A DNA stretch of 64,000 bases from Meconema thalassinum (lineage: Eukaryota; Arthropoda; Insecta; Orthoptera; Tettigoniidae): assembly GCA_946902985.2 (NCBI GenBank), contig OX336392.1, positions 19,194,716 to 19,258,715 of the forward strand, given 5' to 3'. Under the pieces are notes generated by a model. The model was not told the origin of the DNA. It did not search any database and saw only the letters and a list, made by a program, of their open reading frames with translations. Below, piece by piece: positions 9,747 through 21,135 of the stretch. Each line of letters starts with the position of its first letter. The first letter of the stretch is position 1. A program made the position numbers and the translations under genes.

Positions 9747-10172
9747 TATCACACACAAATAAAATAACTTATCAACTACTTCAGAAGGAACTACATAATC
9801 GTCATCAAGCCAGTCCACTTCGTTATCACAATCATTCTCGTCCTCCATTTCATCGTCGTTTAAAGAACCATCCTCATCTTCGTTCTCCTCTTCTTCTTCC
9901 TCTTCACTTGTCTCCACAACTGCGCCATCGTTTGCAACTCCTGGGTCTCCTACGCCTTCCACCTCGTTGTCTTCCACGTCTCCTACCTTCTCGATGTCTC
10001 CTGTCTTCGAAACCTCTCTATTTCTTCTTCCTCCTTTGGTCTGTCTCATCTGATTCGGTATCATCATATTTTCCCTTCTTTTTCTTCTTTTGGTCTGTCT
10101 CCTCTGATTCAGTATTATCATATTTTCCTTTCTTTTTCTTATTTTGGTCTGTCTCATTCTCATACTACTCAT
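9747..10172 (-). CDS. acidic low-complexity reading frame, function unknown
   Basis: On the minus strand the frame starts with basic repeats (RRQTK, RRKRRENM) that derive from three degenerate ~57-bp DNA repeats. It then becomes a Glu/Asp-rich tract, followed by VDWLDDDYVVPSEVVDKLF. The frame runs on to 9702, but the last ~15 residues read into the tail of the inserted LINE, so the native end is lost. Its ATG overlaps the stop of the frame upstream (ATGA at 10172-10169). It may be the C-terminal part of the same protein after a frameshift. No family was recognised. Confidence 0.35.
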
Positions 10173-10759
10173 ACCATACTATTCATACTATTCCTTCTCC
10201 AACGCTTCTTCACCTTATCTTTTTCCAGTATGTTGTCTTCTCCATTACTCCCTCTTGCACTTTTGCCCTCATCTTTAGCCTCTTTCTCTTGACAGGTACT
10301 GTCCTCCTCATGACCAACTTCATCTGCTAGTAGTTTTCCATCTATCATTTCTTCTCCTTCATCTGCTTCCTCTCCTTCTTCTGTTTCGTCCATATCACCT
10401 GAATTCCTTCTTTCTTCCGTTTCATCTTTTCCGTTATCCGTTTCTCTTTTCCCTTCTACCTCACCCTCTAGCTCATCTTCTTCCTTGTGCTCAGTTTTAT
10501 TCTCCTTCCCCATTTGACCTACTCCCTTATCTGTTTCACGTTTCTCTTCTTCAGTGTCTTTAATATCACCTGTTTTCTTACGCCCCCCACCTTTCTCAAT
10601 AGATTCACTTTTTGAGTCAAGACTCCACTTAGTATTACTGTCACTCAACTGGTCTACTTTCTCACACAAATGTTCATTCAACTCGTCTAATTTCTCCATA
10701 ATTATTCGTACCAACATATGCTGCATATTCTCCTTCTGTGTCTCACTTTTGTGCGTCAT
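10169..10759 (-). CDS. Glu/Lys-rich coiled-coil reading frame, function unknown
   Basis: A 196-residue frame starts from an ATG at 10759. The first ~45 residues form an amphipathic helix with regular leucines (MLVRIIMEKLDELNEHLCEK). The rest is Glu/Lys/Asp-rich and low in complexity. The composition resembles the coiled-coil head of the gag fragment at 381-1951, so a retroelement origin is possible. A host gene is equally possible. It ends at the ATGA overlap with the next frame. Confidence 0.4.
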   Translation of the reverse strand: MTHKSETQKENMQHMLVRIIMEKLDELNEHLCEKVDQLSDSNTKWSLDSKSESIEKGGGRKKTGDIKDTEEEKRETDKGVGQMGKENKTEHKEEDELEGEVEGKRETDNGKDETEERRNSGDMDETEEGEEADEGEEMIDGKLLADEVGHEEDSTCQEKEAKDEGKSARGSNGEDNILEKDKVKKRWRRNSMNSMV

Positions 10760-11399
10760 ATTGTAAGAATTCCTTTGTTCATGCTCATATCCCTCTTTCA
10801 GTCCTCACGTTGTAGCGTCATAATTATGTAACATTAATGAAATATATATTGATCATAGGTCTACCAAAATAAACCTACCCTACCATTAGGTAATCAATGT
10901 CACTAAATGTCTTTTATTACTTATAATAGTCTTGGGGTCGAAGCAGCGTTTGACACGCAGGGAATATTATAACTATGATACCTTTTATTGCTTCTTAGTT
11001 TACATGCAAGCAAGCTCCCATTACCTGCATCTGGTATATAGGCTAATATCCACAACACATTCCATGAGGACAAGGGATTTTTCCATATGTTTAATATACT
11101 TCCGTTTTCTTTCCTTTCTGGTTGCAAATTATTAAATTTTCTTTCTCTCTCCTTTATTACAATCAGCTTCAGAAACCTGCCATTTTTCGTACACCCTCTT
11201 AATCTAACAAAGCCAGAAAAAACACATCAAAAAAGAAATTATTCATAGATATCTAACTTAGATGAGCTTGGCCGCCTCCCACTATACTACTGAACTATTG
11301 CAAGGAATCTCTAAGCTCAGCGCTAAGGTCTACAATACAATAGCTCACCAGTAATAGGTAGTCATGCTCCTAACCTAAAATGATCAAAGAAATTGAACA
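10760..11399. other. unassigned AT-rich stretch
   Basis: No coding similarity, repeat or RNA gene was recognised between the minus-strand coiled-coil frame and the minisatellite. Only short shadow reading frames are present. Confidence 0.5.
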
Positions 11400-14300
11400 G
11401 TGACTGGACATAGACTCAGGCTCCTCTTGGAACTTAGATTCAGGCTCCTCTTGGGACACAGACTAAGGCTCCTCTTGGGACACAGATTCAGGCTCCTCTT
11501 GGGACACAGACTCAGGCTCCTCTTGGGACACAGACTTAGGCTCCTCTTGGGACAGAGTCTCAGGCTCCTCTATAGACACAGACTCAGGCTCCTCTTGAGA
11601 CTTACACTCAGGCTCATCTCAGGTTCCTCTTGGGACACAGGCTCAGGCTCCTCTTGGGACACAGACTTAGGCTCCTCTTGGGACTTAGAAACAGGCTCCT
11701 CTTGGGACACAGGCTCAGGCTCCTCTTGGGACACAGTCTCAGGCTCTTCTTGAGAAACAGACTCAGGCTCATCTTGGGACACAGTCTCAGGCTACTTTTG
11801 AGACACAGACTCAGGCTCCTCTTGAGACACAGACTCAGGCTCCTCTCAGGCTCCTCTTGGGACACAGACACAGGCTCCTCTTACGGACTCAGTCTTAGGA
11901 TCCTTTTGGGACACATAATCAGGCTCCCCTTGGGACACAGACTCAGGCTCCTCTTGGGACACAGACTCAGGCTCCTCTTGGGACACAGTCTCAGGCTCCT
12001 CATGAGACACAGACTCAGGCTCCTCTTGAGACACAGACTCAGGCTCCTCTTGGGACACAGTCTAAGGCTCCTCTTGGGACACAGACTCAGGCTCCTCTTG
12101 GGACACAGACTCAGGTTCCTCTTGAGACACAGACTCAGGCTCCTCTTGGGACACAGACTCAGGCTCGTCTTGGGACACAGATTCAGGCTCCTCATGGGAC
12201 ACAGACTCGGGCTCCTCTTGGGACACAGATTCAGGCTCCTCTTGGGACACAGACTTAGGCTCCTCTTGGGACAGAGTCTCAGGCTCCTCTTTAGACACAG
12301 ACTCAGGCTCCTCTTGAGACTTAGACTCAGGCTCATCTCAGGTTCCTCTTGGGACACAGACTCTGGCCTCTCTTGGGACTCAGTCTTAGGTTCCTCTTGG
12401 GACACATACTCAGGCTCCTCTTGGGACACAGGCCCAGGCTCCTCTTGGGACACAGACTCAGGCTCCTCTTGAGACACAGACTCAGGCTCCTCTTGGGACA
12501 CAGATTCAGGCTCCTCTCGGGACACAGACTTAGGCTCCTCTTGGGACGTAGCCCCAGGCTCCTCTTGAGACACAGACTCAGGCTCCTCTTGAGACACAGA
12601 CACAGGATACTCTAGGGAATCAGTCTCAGGCTCCTCTTGAGACACAGTCTCAGGCTCCTCTTAAGACACAGACTCAGGCTCCTCTTGGGACTTAGACCCA
12701 GGCTCCTCTTGGGACTTAGACTCAAGCTACTCTTGGGACACAGACACAGGATCCTGTTGTACTTAGACCCAGACTCCTCTTATGATTTAGACTCAGGCTC
12801 CTCTTGGGACACAGTCACAGGATCCTGTTGGGACATAGACCCAGACTCCTCTTGGGTTTTAGGCACAGGATCCAGTTGGGACGTATACTCAGACTCCTTT
12901 TTTCACACAGATTCAGGCTCAACATGGGACTTAGACTCAGGCTGCTCTTGGGACAATGACTCAGGCTCCTTTGGGACACAGACTCAGGCTTCTCTTGTGA
13001 TTTAGAAACAGGCTCCTCTTGGAACACAGACTTAGGCTCCTCTTGGAACACAGACAAAGGCTCCTCTTGGGACACAGCCTCAGGCTCCTCTTGGGACTTA
13101 GACTCAGCTCCTCTACGTGACTTAGACCCAGGCTCCTCCTGGGACTATGACTCAGACTCCTCTTGGTACTTGGACTCTGGCTACCCTTGGGACTTAGGCT
13201 CAGAACCCTCTTGGGACTTAGACTCAGGCTCCTATTGGGACATAGACCCAGACTTCTCTTGGGACCTAGGCTCAGGCTCCTCTTGGGACTTAGACTCAGG
13301 CTCTTCTTGGGACTTAGGTTCGGACTCCACTTGGGACTTAGACTCAGACTCCTCTTGGGACTTAGATTCAGGCTCCTATTGGGACTTAGACCCATACTCC
13401 TCTTGAGACTTAGGTTCAGACTCCTCTTGGGACTTAGACTCAGGCTCCTATTGGGACTTAGTCCCAGACTCCTCTTGGGACACAGACTCAGGCTCCTCTA
13501 GGGACATAGATTCAGGCTCCTCTTGGGACTTAGACTCAGACTCCTCTTGGGACTTAGATTCAGACTCATCTTGGGACGCAGAACCAGACTCCTCTTGGGA
13601 CACTGACTCAGGCTTTTCTACGGGCTTAGACTCAGACTCCTCTTGGGACACAGGCTCAGGCTCCTCTTGGGACATAGATCCTGGCTCCTCTTGGGACTTA
13701 GAGACAGGCTCCACTTGGGACTTTGACTCAGACTCTTATTGGGACACAGACTGAGGCGCCACTTGGGACATAAACTCAGCCTACTCTACGGACTTAGAAT
13801 CAGACTGCTCATAGGACACAGACCCAGCCTCCTCTTGGGTCTTAGACTGAGGCTCCTCTTGGGACTTAGGCTCAGGCTGCTCTTGGGACACAGACCCAGG
13901 CTCCTCTTGGGACATAGACCCAGGCTCCTCTTGGGACTTAGACTCAGACTCGTCTTGGGACGCAGACTCAGGCTCCTGTTGGGACTTAGACCCTGTCCCC
14001 TCTTGGGACACAGTCTCAGGCTCCTCTTGAGACATAGACACAGGCTCCTCTTGGGACATTGTCTCAGGCTCCTCTTGAGACACAGACACAGGCTCCTCTT
14101 TAGACACAGACACAGGCTCCTCTGGGGACATTGGCTCAGGCTCCTCTTGAGACACAGACACAGGCTCCTGTTGATACACAGACACAGGCTCCTCTTGAGA
14201 CACAGACCCAGGCTCCTCTTGAGACACAGACTCAGGCTCCTCTTGGGACTTAGAACCAGGCTCCTCTTGGGACGTAGACTCAGACTCCTCTTGGGACACA

Positions 14301-15205
14301 GACTAAGGCTCCTCTTGGGACATAGACCAAGGCTCCGTTTGGGACTTACACTCAGACTCCTCTTGGGACACAGACTCAGGCTTCCCTTGGGACTTAGACT
14401 CAGTCCCCTCTTGGGACACAGTCTCTGGCTCCTCTTGAGACATAGACACAGACTCCTCTTGGGACATAGACTCAGGCTCCTCTTGGGACATTTACTCAGG
14501 CTCCTCTTGGGACTTAGACTCAGACTCCTCTTGGGACACAGACTCAGGCTCCTCTCGGAACTTAGACCCAGTCCCCTCTTGGGACACAGTCTCAGGCTCC
14601 TCCTGAGACACAGATACATGCTCCTCTTGGGACATTGACTCAGGCTCCTCTTGAGACACACACCCAGGCTCCTCTTGGGACATTGTCACAGGCTCCTCTT
14701 GGGACGCAGAACCAGGCTCCTCTTGGGACACAGACTCAAGCTACTCTAGGGACATTGAACCACACTCCTCTTGGGACATTGACTCAGGCTCCTCTTGGGA
14801 CTTAGAACCAGGCTCCTCTTGGGATATAGACTCAGGCTACCCATGGGACATTGACCCACACTCCTCTTGGGACATAGACTCAGGCTCTTCTTGAGACACT
14901 GACTCAGTCTCCTCTTGGGACTTAGAACCAAGCTCCTCTTGGGACATAGTCTCAGGCTACTCTTGGGACATTGACCCACACTCCTCTTGGGACATAGACT
15001 CATGCTACTCTTGGGGCATTGATTCAGGCTCCTCTTGGGACTTTGACCCACACTCCTTTTTGGACACAAAATCAGGCTCCTCTTGGGACTTACAACCAGG
15101 CTCCTCTTGAGACTTAGACTCAGTCTCCTCCTCGGACTTAGACTCAGACTCATCTTGGAACTAAGACTCAGGCTCCACTTGGGACTTAGACTCAGACTCC
15201 TTGGT
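11400..15205. repeat. 24-bp minisatellite array 1 (~158 units)
   Basis: The plus-strand consensus is GACTCAGGCTCCTCTTGG followed by a variable six bases (GACACA, GACTTA, GACATA). The 24-bp period has no stop in several frames, so long reading frames arise on both strands. On the minus strand one frame reads SQEEPESV repeats. Higher-order structure is visible: a block at 11541-11640 recurs at 12261-12360, 720 bp (30 units) away. The units are flanked on the right by unrelated sequence at 15206. Confidence 0.95.
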
Positions 15206-16823
15206 GTATTCTTTGGAATACACGGTAAGACAGAGTAAGCTTTTGCTTCTCTTTGCTTTAGTTCATCCCTTTCTTTTTTCGCAAACACCAACCGTGATCT
15301 CCTGATTTCTCTGAAGTTCCTCAATTTTCCCTGCACAAGAGGACTTCCTTACCAATTTAGCCACCAGATCTCGTCGCTATCGCCAGCTATCATCTTCGGG
15401 ATCAAGAGTACTTCGCCTCCTTTTTCACCCACCAAGCTGCGCTAGTGACGCCTGCTATCAACTCTTTGAAGACCATTTCATCAAGAAAATTTATTTCTGT
15501 TATGTTGGCTATTCTTATATGTATGGGTAGGACCCCCACTCTTTTCCCTTCCCTGGTCTCTACGCGCTCCGTTGAGCTGGTCTCACTTGTGCGTTTGAAG
15601 TCAAACTAGTCAGTTGGAGCTTAACTAAATCTCGTCTCCTCACCTCGAGAGACAAACAAATAAATCTTCGCCATGTTGTGAATTCCTGACTAACGGTCAC
15701 CTAAGCATTCGCCGTTCATCAGAAATGAGCTAAGTACTACTTCAACGTTCTTCGACTTATTTTAATTGATTTTAAATAGCTACATGCTTTTTAATGATCA
15801 TTTTATAGGCAGTGTGAGATTTCTTATGTGGGGCAATAATCATCCTTCGCGGGATTTTCTATGTTGGGCTTTTGTCTATCTAAGCCAATCTTAACATGAA
15901 GCAGCATTTCTTATGCTTATTAAATGAGAGATTTTCTCACAACGTGGGACACCATTAAATTACCCCCTGTCTATAAAATACTTAGCTCGTTCCACCGCTG
16001 GACTAACTTTTGCCCTATTCTTCAGTCATGAATGTTCTGGAATTTTCCATGCCGAACAATTTATCTACGAGTTAAACCTTCTATTACTTTCCACTCACAT
16101 ATGGGAATACTTTTTCAAACTAAGGAATCTTCCTTATGAACTGCTAATCAATATCTAATTTTTCTTCCTCCGTTGGGATTTTTCTGGTGCATTCAACTAT
16201 AACCTACAAGTTTTTCAAGCAATAGACTCTCGCAAATCTAGTGTAACTAGTTATTTTCCACCATTGCAATAACTTTCCTTGCCATCAACTTTTTGTGCTA
16301 CTACAGTGAACTTTTCAACTATATCAACAGACTATAGTGAAAACAGTGCCTGTTCAACTTTTCATCCGCGTCGCGCTCGTCCGAGTACAATAAATACGGC
16401 CATGAACACTCTTCCACAATCCCATTTGATCTTTCCCAAACCCTTTACTAACAAACTAGAATAATAAAATTGTTACTTTAGGTCTTTTTTCAATGAGGTG
16501 TCACTCTCAATAAGTGCCCTCCCTTACTTGTTCCACGTACAACGAATTAATGTCTCTAAAACTTCGTGTCTAGTACACGCCTTAAAGTATATTGTTTCTC
16601 CCTTCTAATGACGGAATCCAATTCTTTCTACTCAAAAGTGAGTTATCTCTAGGTTTCACGAAAGGGAAATTTGCCCTATTTTTCTCGTGATCCCTACCCA
16701 CATAGGAGTTCTAGAAACTTTCTTTCAATTTTTCTCTTCAGGTTTCACAATAAGTGACCTGCCCTATTTGTATAATCGCCAAATGTAGTTGTGTGTTAAT
16801 ACAAGAAGTTATAGAAACTTCTA
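15206..16823. other. unassigned stretch between array 1 and Tc1
   Basis: Minus-strand frames leading into the array near 15200-15340 include a Lys/Glu-rich segment (RLVFAKKERDELKQREAKA) joined to the repeats. The rest is AT-rich with no recognised genes. It may be decayed BEL/Pao sequence, because such fragments lie beyond the Tc1 insertion. Confidence 0.35.
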
Positions 16824-18288
16824 CACACATCAAAAAAAGTTTTGCATCACCTCGGTTCCCAGATCTCCGGCATATAGACGTTGACTGTGTATATTGTATC
16901 CAAGATACAGTCCCTTTGACTGTTCATAGATGTCACTAAAACTGCTCAAAGATGTAAACAACCATGCATGAGCAGGGCCTATTAGACGGAGGGGGTACGA
17001 CAGCCGATCAGTTCCAGTCATTCCACCAGGACGAAGGTACGCTGCTCATGTTGTCTGTAGTTCTACCATGCCTAGAAGGTCAATACCGCAGTTCGATCGC
17101 GTCCGCATTGTTACTTTGTGTCAAGAAGGGCTCTCAACAAGGGAAGTTTCCAGGCGTCTCAGAGTGAACCAAAGCGATGTTGTTCGGACATGGAGGAGGT
17201 ACAGAGATACAGGAACTGTCGATGACAGGCCTCGCTCAGGCCGCCCAAGGGCTACTACTGTAGTGGATGACCGCTACTTACGGATTGCCGCTCGGAGGAA
17301 CCCTGACAGCAATGCCACCATGTTGAATAATGCGTTTCGTTCAGCCACAGGACGTCGTGTTTCAACTCAAACTGTGCGCAATAGGCTGCATGATGCGCAA
17401 ATTCACTCCCGACGTCCATGGCGAGGTCCAGCTTTGCAACCCCGACACCATGCAGCGCGGTACAGATGGGCCCAACAACATGCTGAATGGACCCCACGGA
17501 ATTGGCATCACGTTCTCTTCACCGATGAGTGTCGCATATGCCTTCAACCAGACAATCGTCGGAGACGTGTTTGGAGGCACCCTGGTCAGGCTGAACGTCT
17601 TAGACACACTGTCCAGCGAGTGCAGCAAGGTGGTGGTTCCCTGATGTTTTGGGGTGGCATTATGTGGGGCCGACGTACGCCACTGGTGGTCATGGAAGGC
17701 TCCGAAACGGCTTTACGATACCTGAATGACATCCTCCGACCCATAGTGCAACCATATCGGCAGAATATTGGAGAGGCATTTGTCTTCATGGACGACAATT
17801 CTCGTCCTCATCGTGCACATCTTGTGAATGCGTTCCTTCAAGATAACGACATCGCTCGACTACAGTGGCCAGCATGTTCGCCAGACATGAACCCTATCGA
17901 ACATGCCTGGGATATGTTGAAAAGGGCTGTTTATGGACGTCTTGACCCACCAACCACTCTGAGAGATTTACGCCGAATTGTCGTTGAGGAGTGGGACAAT
18001 TTGGACCAACAGTGTCTTGATGAACTTGTGGATAGTATGCCACGGCGAATACAGGCATGCATCAATGCAAGAGGACGTGCTACTGGGTATTAGAGGTAGT
18101 GGTGTGTACTGCAATCTGGACCACAAATGCTGAAAGTCTAGCTGTATGATGGTACAACATGCAATGTGTGGGTCTCATGAGCAATAAAACGAGCTGAAAT
18201 GTTGTTTGTGTTGATCTCTATTCCCTTTGTATTTAACGGTTCCGGAACTCTTGGAACCGAGGTGATGCAAAACTTTTTTTGATGTGTG
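16824..18288 (+). mobile_element. Tc1-like DNA transposon, complete
   Basis: A 1465-bp element with ~36-bp terminal inverted repeats (16824-16859 and 18253-18288, beginning CACACATCAAAAAAAG) flanked by TA at 16822-16823 and 18289-18290. It encodes one intact transposase. It matches the partial element at 1-378. Confidence 0.96.
17068..18093 (+). CDS. Tc1 transposase (DD34E), apparently intact
   Basis: This 341-residue transposase cuts and pastes the element at TA sites. The N-terminal part holds two helix-turn-helix units (residues ~8-45 and ~64-115) linked by the GRPR-type hook RSGRPRATT (57-64). The catalytic triad is visible: D153 in FTDECR, D243 in MDDNSRPH and E278 in SPDMNPIEH. The spacing of 34 residues between D243 and E278 defines the Tc1 DD34E class. 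The length is typical and no stop or frameshift is present. The ATG at 17068 is the first that gives the full DNA-binding domain. Confidence 0.96.
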   Translation: MPRRSIPQFDRVRIVTLCQEGLSTREVSRRLRVNQSDVVRTWRRYRDTGTVDDRPRSGRPRATTVVDDRYLRIAARRNPDSNATMLNNAFRSATGRRVSTQTVRNRLHDAQIHSRRPWRGPALQPRHHAARYRWAQQHAEWTPRNWHHVLFTDECRICLQPDNRRRRVWRHPGQAERLRHTVQRVQQGGGSLMFWGGIMWGRRTPLVVMEGSETALRYLNDILRPIVQPYRQNIGEAFVFMDDNSRPHRAHLVNAFLQDNDIARLQWPACSPDMNPIEHAWDMLKRAVYGRLDPPTTLRDLRRIVVEEWDNLDQQCLDELVDSMPRRIQACINARGRATGY

Positions 18289-19509
18289 TATTTCATTTCT
18301 TTCCTGTTTTGTGTTGTTGTTACTTTCGAAGTTGTTATTTGTTCATATTTCTAAGATACTTATCTAGAAATCCTTAAAGTACACATCTTGTACTTGTTTT
18401 ATTGTTTAACTTTAATTACGTCAATTATCTTTGAATTTCCCAATTGTTAATCTTAACAACCTTTCAAAATCTTACGAAGATTTTAAAGCATATAAAAGGT
18501 TTAAAACTAAAAGAATTGTCAATTGCCTGACGCAAGCTTTAGATGTTTTCGGAGGTCTGCGACCCCAATTGTTTACAAAATCAAAATTATATATTTGTTA
18601 CATAAACTACTTCCTTTTACATTGTTAAATAAATCAAGATTTATTTCTTTGTTTTATCATTTCTCTAAAATAACGGTTAGGCAAGATCCTGTCTTCCCTG
18701 ACTCTTCCTAGGTTTATGCAATCTTTAATAAAAATAAATCCATTGATAGGGTTTTCACCACTTGTTGCATTTGAGCAAGAACTCTTAGTTATTAACTTAG
18801 TAAAGTCTCTCTTAGCTTTAATAGCTAATTCTAACTGGCCAGTAAGGCAAGCATAGCTCGCTACGCCAGCTTCCTGCTTGTGGAGATTTTCTCTACCACT
18901 TATGGTTGGTTTTTCAAAATTTGAGTGTTTCTCATTGTCTAAACTTTTAGTCGGCGCCTTGCTGGGTAAAAGCTTAGTCATTTCTAAATGCAACTATTGG
19001 TACACTTACCAAAATTATTCCCAAGGGTATAATTGCTTTATCCCTATCCTTCTTGGAAGCATTCGGTCGCTCTTTAGAAATTCTACAATTTCAAGAACTA
19101 AAATATCAAGGCTGATTCAAATTATTTGTATTTTTCAAAATACTTGTTTAGAAACAAACTCCTTTGAACAGATACACAATAAATCTGTTACTCTTTGTCT
19201 TGCCAGACCACCACCCTTCCCCATAGTAGGTATATTTATGCTTGAGAGGGAATACGCTATAGCAGCTTCTTGCGAATAGCCCAAGTTCCAGCTGCGTTTC
19301 CTGTTAGCTTCGGCCAGGTCCCTACCCACTTTAGGTATCGGAAAGCGAATTTGCAGTGGCAGCTGCCTTTGAGTATACTTAAAGTTAAATTTATAACTTC
19401 TGTTGGACTCTCGTCCTATTTCTCCATCCTTTTTCTCCAGTCCGAAACCCACTTCTTTTTCTTCATCATCTTCCCTTGGGGGTTAGGTTATTCCCAAGCT
19501 AATAATCTA
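18289..19509 (+). other. decayed sequence with a BEL/Pao polymerase trace
   Basis: The frame at about 18430-18620 contains KRIVNCLTQALDVFGGLRP, which resembles the block after the reverse transcriptase of BEL/Pao elements (family pattern: KR, then a run ending FDPLGxLxP). The rest is AT-rich and unassigned. The resemblance was read by eye and is weak. Confidence 0.35.
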
Positions 19510-21135
19510 CCCACTCCTCTTTGGACTTAGACTCCTCTTGGGACACAGACTCAAGCACCTCATGGGACTTAGACTCAGACTCCTCTTGGGAAACAGACTC
19601 AGGCACCTCATGGGACTTAGACTCAGACTCCTCTTTGAACTAAGACTCAGACTCCTCTTGGGACACAGACTCAGACTCCTCTTGGGGCACAGACTCAGGC
19701 AGCTCATGGGACTTAGACTCAGACTTATCTTGGGACTTAGACTCAGACTCCTCTTGGGCCTTAGACTCAGACTCCTCTTGGAACTAAGACTCAGGCTCCA
19801 CTTGACGTACAGACTTAGACTCCTCTTGGAACTTACACTCAGGCTCCTCTTGGGACACATACTCAGGCTCCTCTTGGGACTATGACTCAAGCTCCTCTTG
19901 GGACTTAGACTCAGACTCCTCTTGGGACTTAGACTCAGACTCCTCTTGGGACTATGACTCAGGCTCCTCTTGGGACTTAGACTCAAGCTAATCTTGGGCA
20001 CACAGACTCAGGCTTCTATTGGGACTTAGACTCTGACTCCTCTTGGGACATAGACTCAGACTCCTCTTGGGACTATGACTCAGACTCCTCTTGGGACTTA
20101 GACTCAGACTCCTCTTGGGACTAATCTCAGACTCAGCTTAGGACTTAGACTCAGGCTCCTCTTGGGAATTCGATTCTGGCTCCTTTTGGGACACAGACCC
20201 AGACTCCTCTTGGGACATAGACTCAGACTCCTCTTGGGACTATGACTCAGACTCCTCTTGGGACTTAGACTCAGACTCCTCTTGGGACTTAGACTCAAGC
20301 TAATCTTGGGCACACAGACTCAGGCTTCTATTGGGACTTAGACTCAGACTCCTCTTGGGACATAGACTCAAGACTCCTCTTGGGACTATGACTCAGACTC
20401 CTCTTGGGACTATGACTCAAGCTCCTCTTGGGACTAATCTCAGACTCAGCTTAGGACTTAGACTCAGGCTCCTCTTGGGAATTCGATTCTGGCTCCTTTT
20501 GGGACACAGACCCAGACTCCTCTTGGGACATAGACTCAGTCTACTCTTGGGACATAGACTCAGACTCCTCTTGGGACATAGACTCAGGCTCCTGTTGGGA
20601 CATAGACTCAGACTCCTCTTGGGACATAGACTCACACTCCTCTTGGGACTATGACTCAGGCTCCTCTTGGGACTATGACTCAGGCTCCTCTTGGGACTTA
20701 GACTCAGACTCATCTTAGGACTTAGGCTCAGGCTCCTCTTGAGGTTTCGATTCTGGCTCCTTCTGGGACACAGACTCAGACACCTCTTGGGACATAAACT
20801 CAGACTCATCTTAGGACTTAGACTCAGGCTCCTCTTGAGGTTTCGATTCTGGCTCCTTCTGGGACACAGACTCAGACACCTCTTGGGACATAAACTCAGA
20901 CTCATCTTAGGACTTAGACTCAGGCTCCTCTTGAGGTTTCGATTCTGGCTCCTTCCGGGACACAGACTCAGGCTCCTCTTGGGACATAGACCCAGACTAC
21001 TCTTGGGACATAGACTCACACTCCTCTTGGGACATAGACTCAGGCTCCTCTTGGAACTAAGACTCAGGCTCCCGTTGGGACTTAGACTCAGGCTACTCTT
21101 GGTACAGAGACTCAAGATTCTCTTGGAACCTAGAC
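19510..21135. repeat. 24-bp minisatellite array 2 (~68 units)
   Basis: Same unit family and orientation as array 1, with more TTAGACTCAGACTCC variants. Higher-order repeats are clear: a block containing GAATTCGATTCTGGC recurs 313 bp apart (20165 and 20478). A 96-bp, four-unit block containing GAGGTTTCGATTCTGG is repeated three times at about 20742-21030. Its right end joins the BEL/Pao gag reading frame. Confidence 0.95.

Noticed and set aside
9908..10330. 140-codon plus-strand Phe/Ser-rich frame
   Set aside because: It is the complement of the Lys/Glu-rich minus-strand frames and has implausible composition.
11400..14638. Long plus-strand Arg/Leu and Asp/Ser/Trp repeat frames in the 24-bp arrays
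   Set aside because: Any stop-free 24-bp unit opens several frames. The common TTGAGAC variant makes stops in one and non-conservative changes in the other.
16830..17644. Short frames overlapping the Tc1 transposase on both strands
   Set aside because: They are shadows of the intact transposase frame and recur only because the element does.
11400..21135. Regular repeats considered as a CRISPR array
   Set aside because: The units are contiguous with no unique spacers, and the window is clearly animal DNA.
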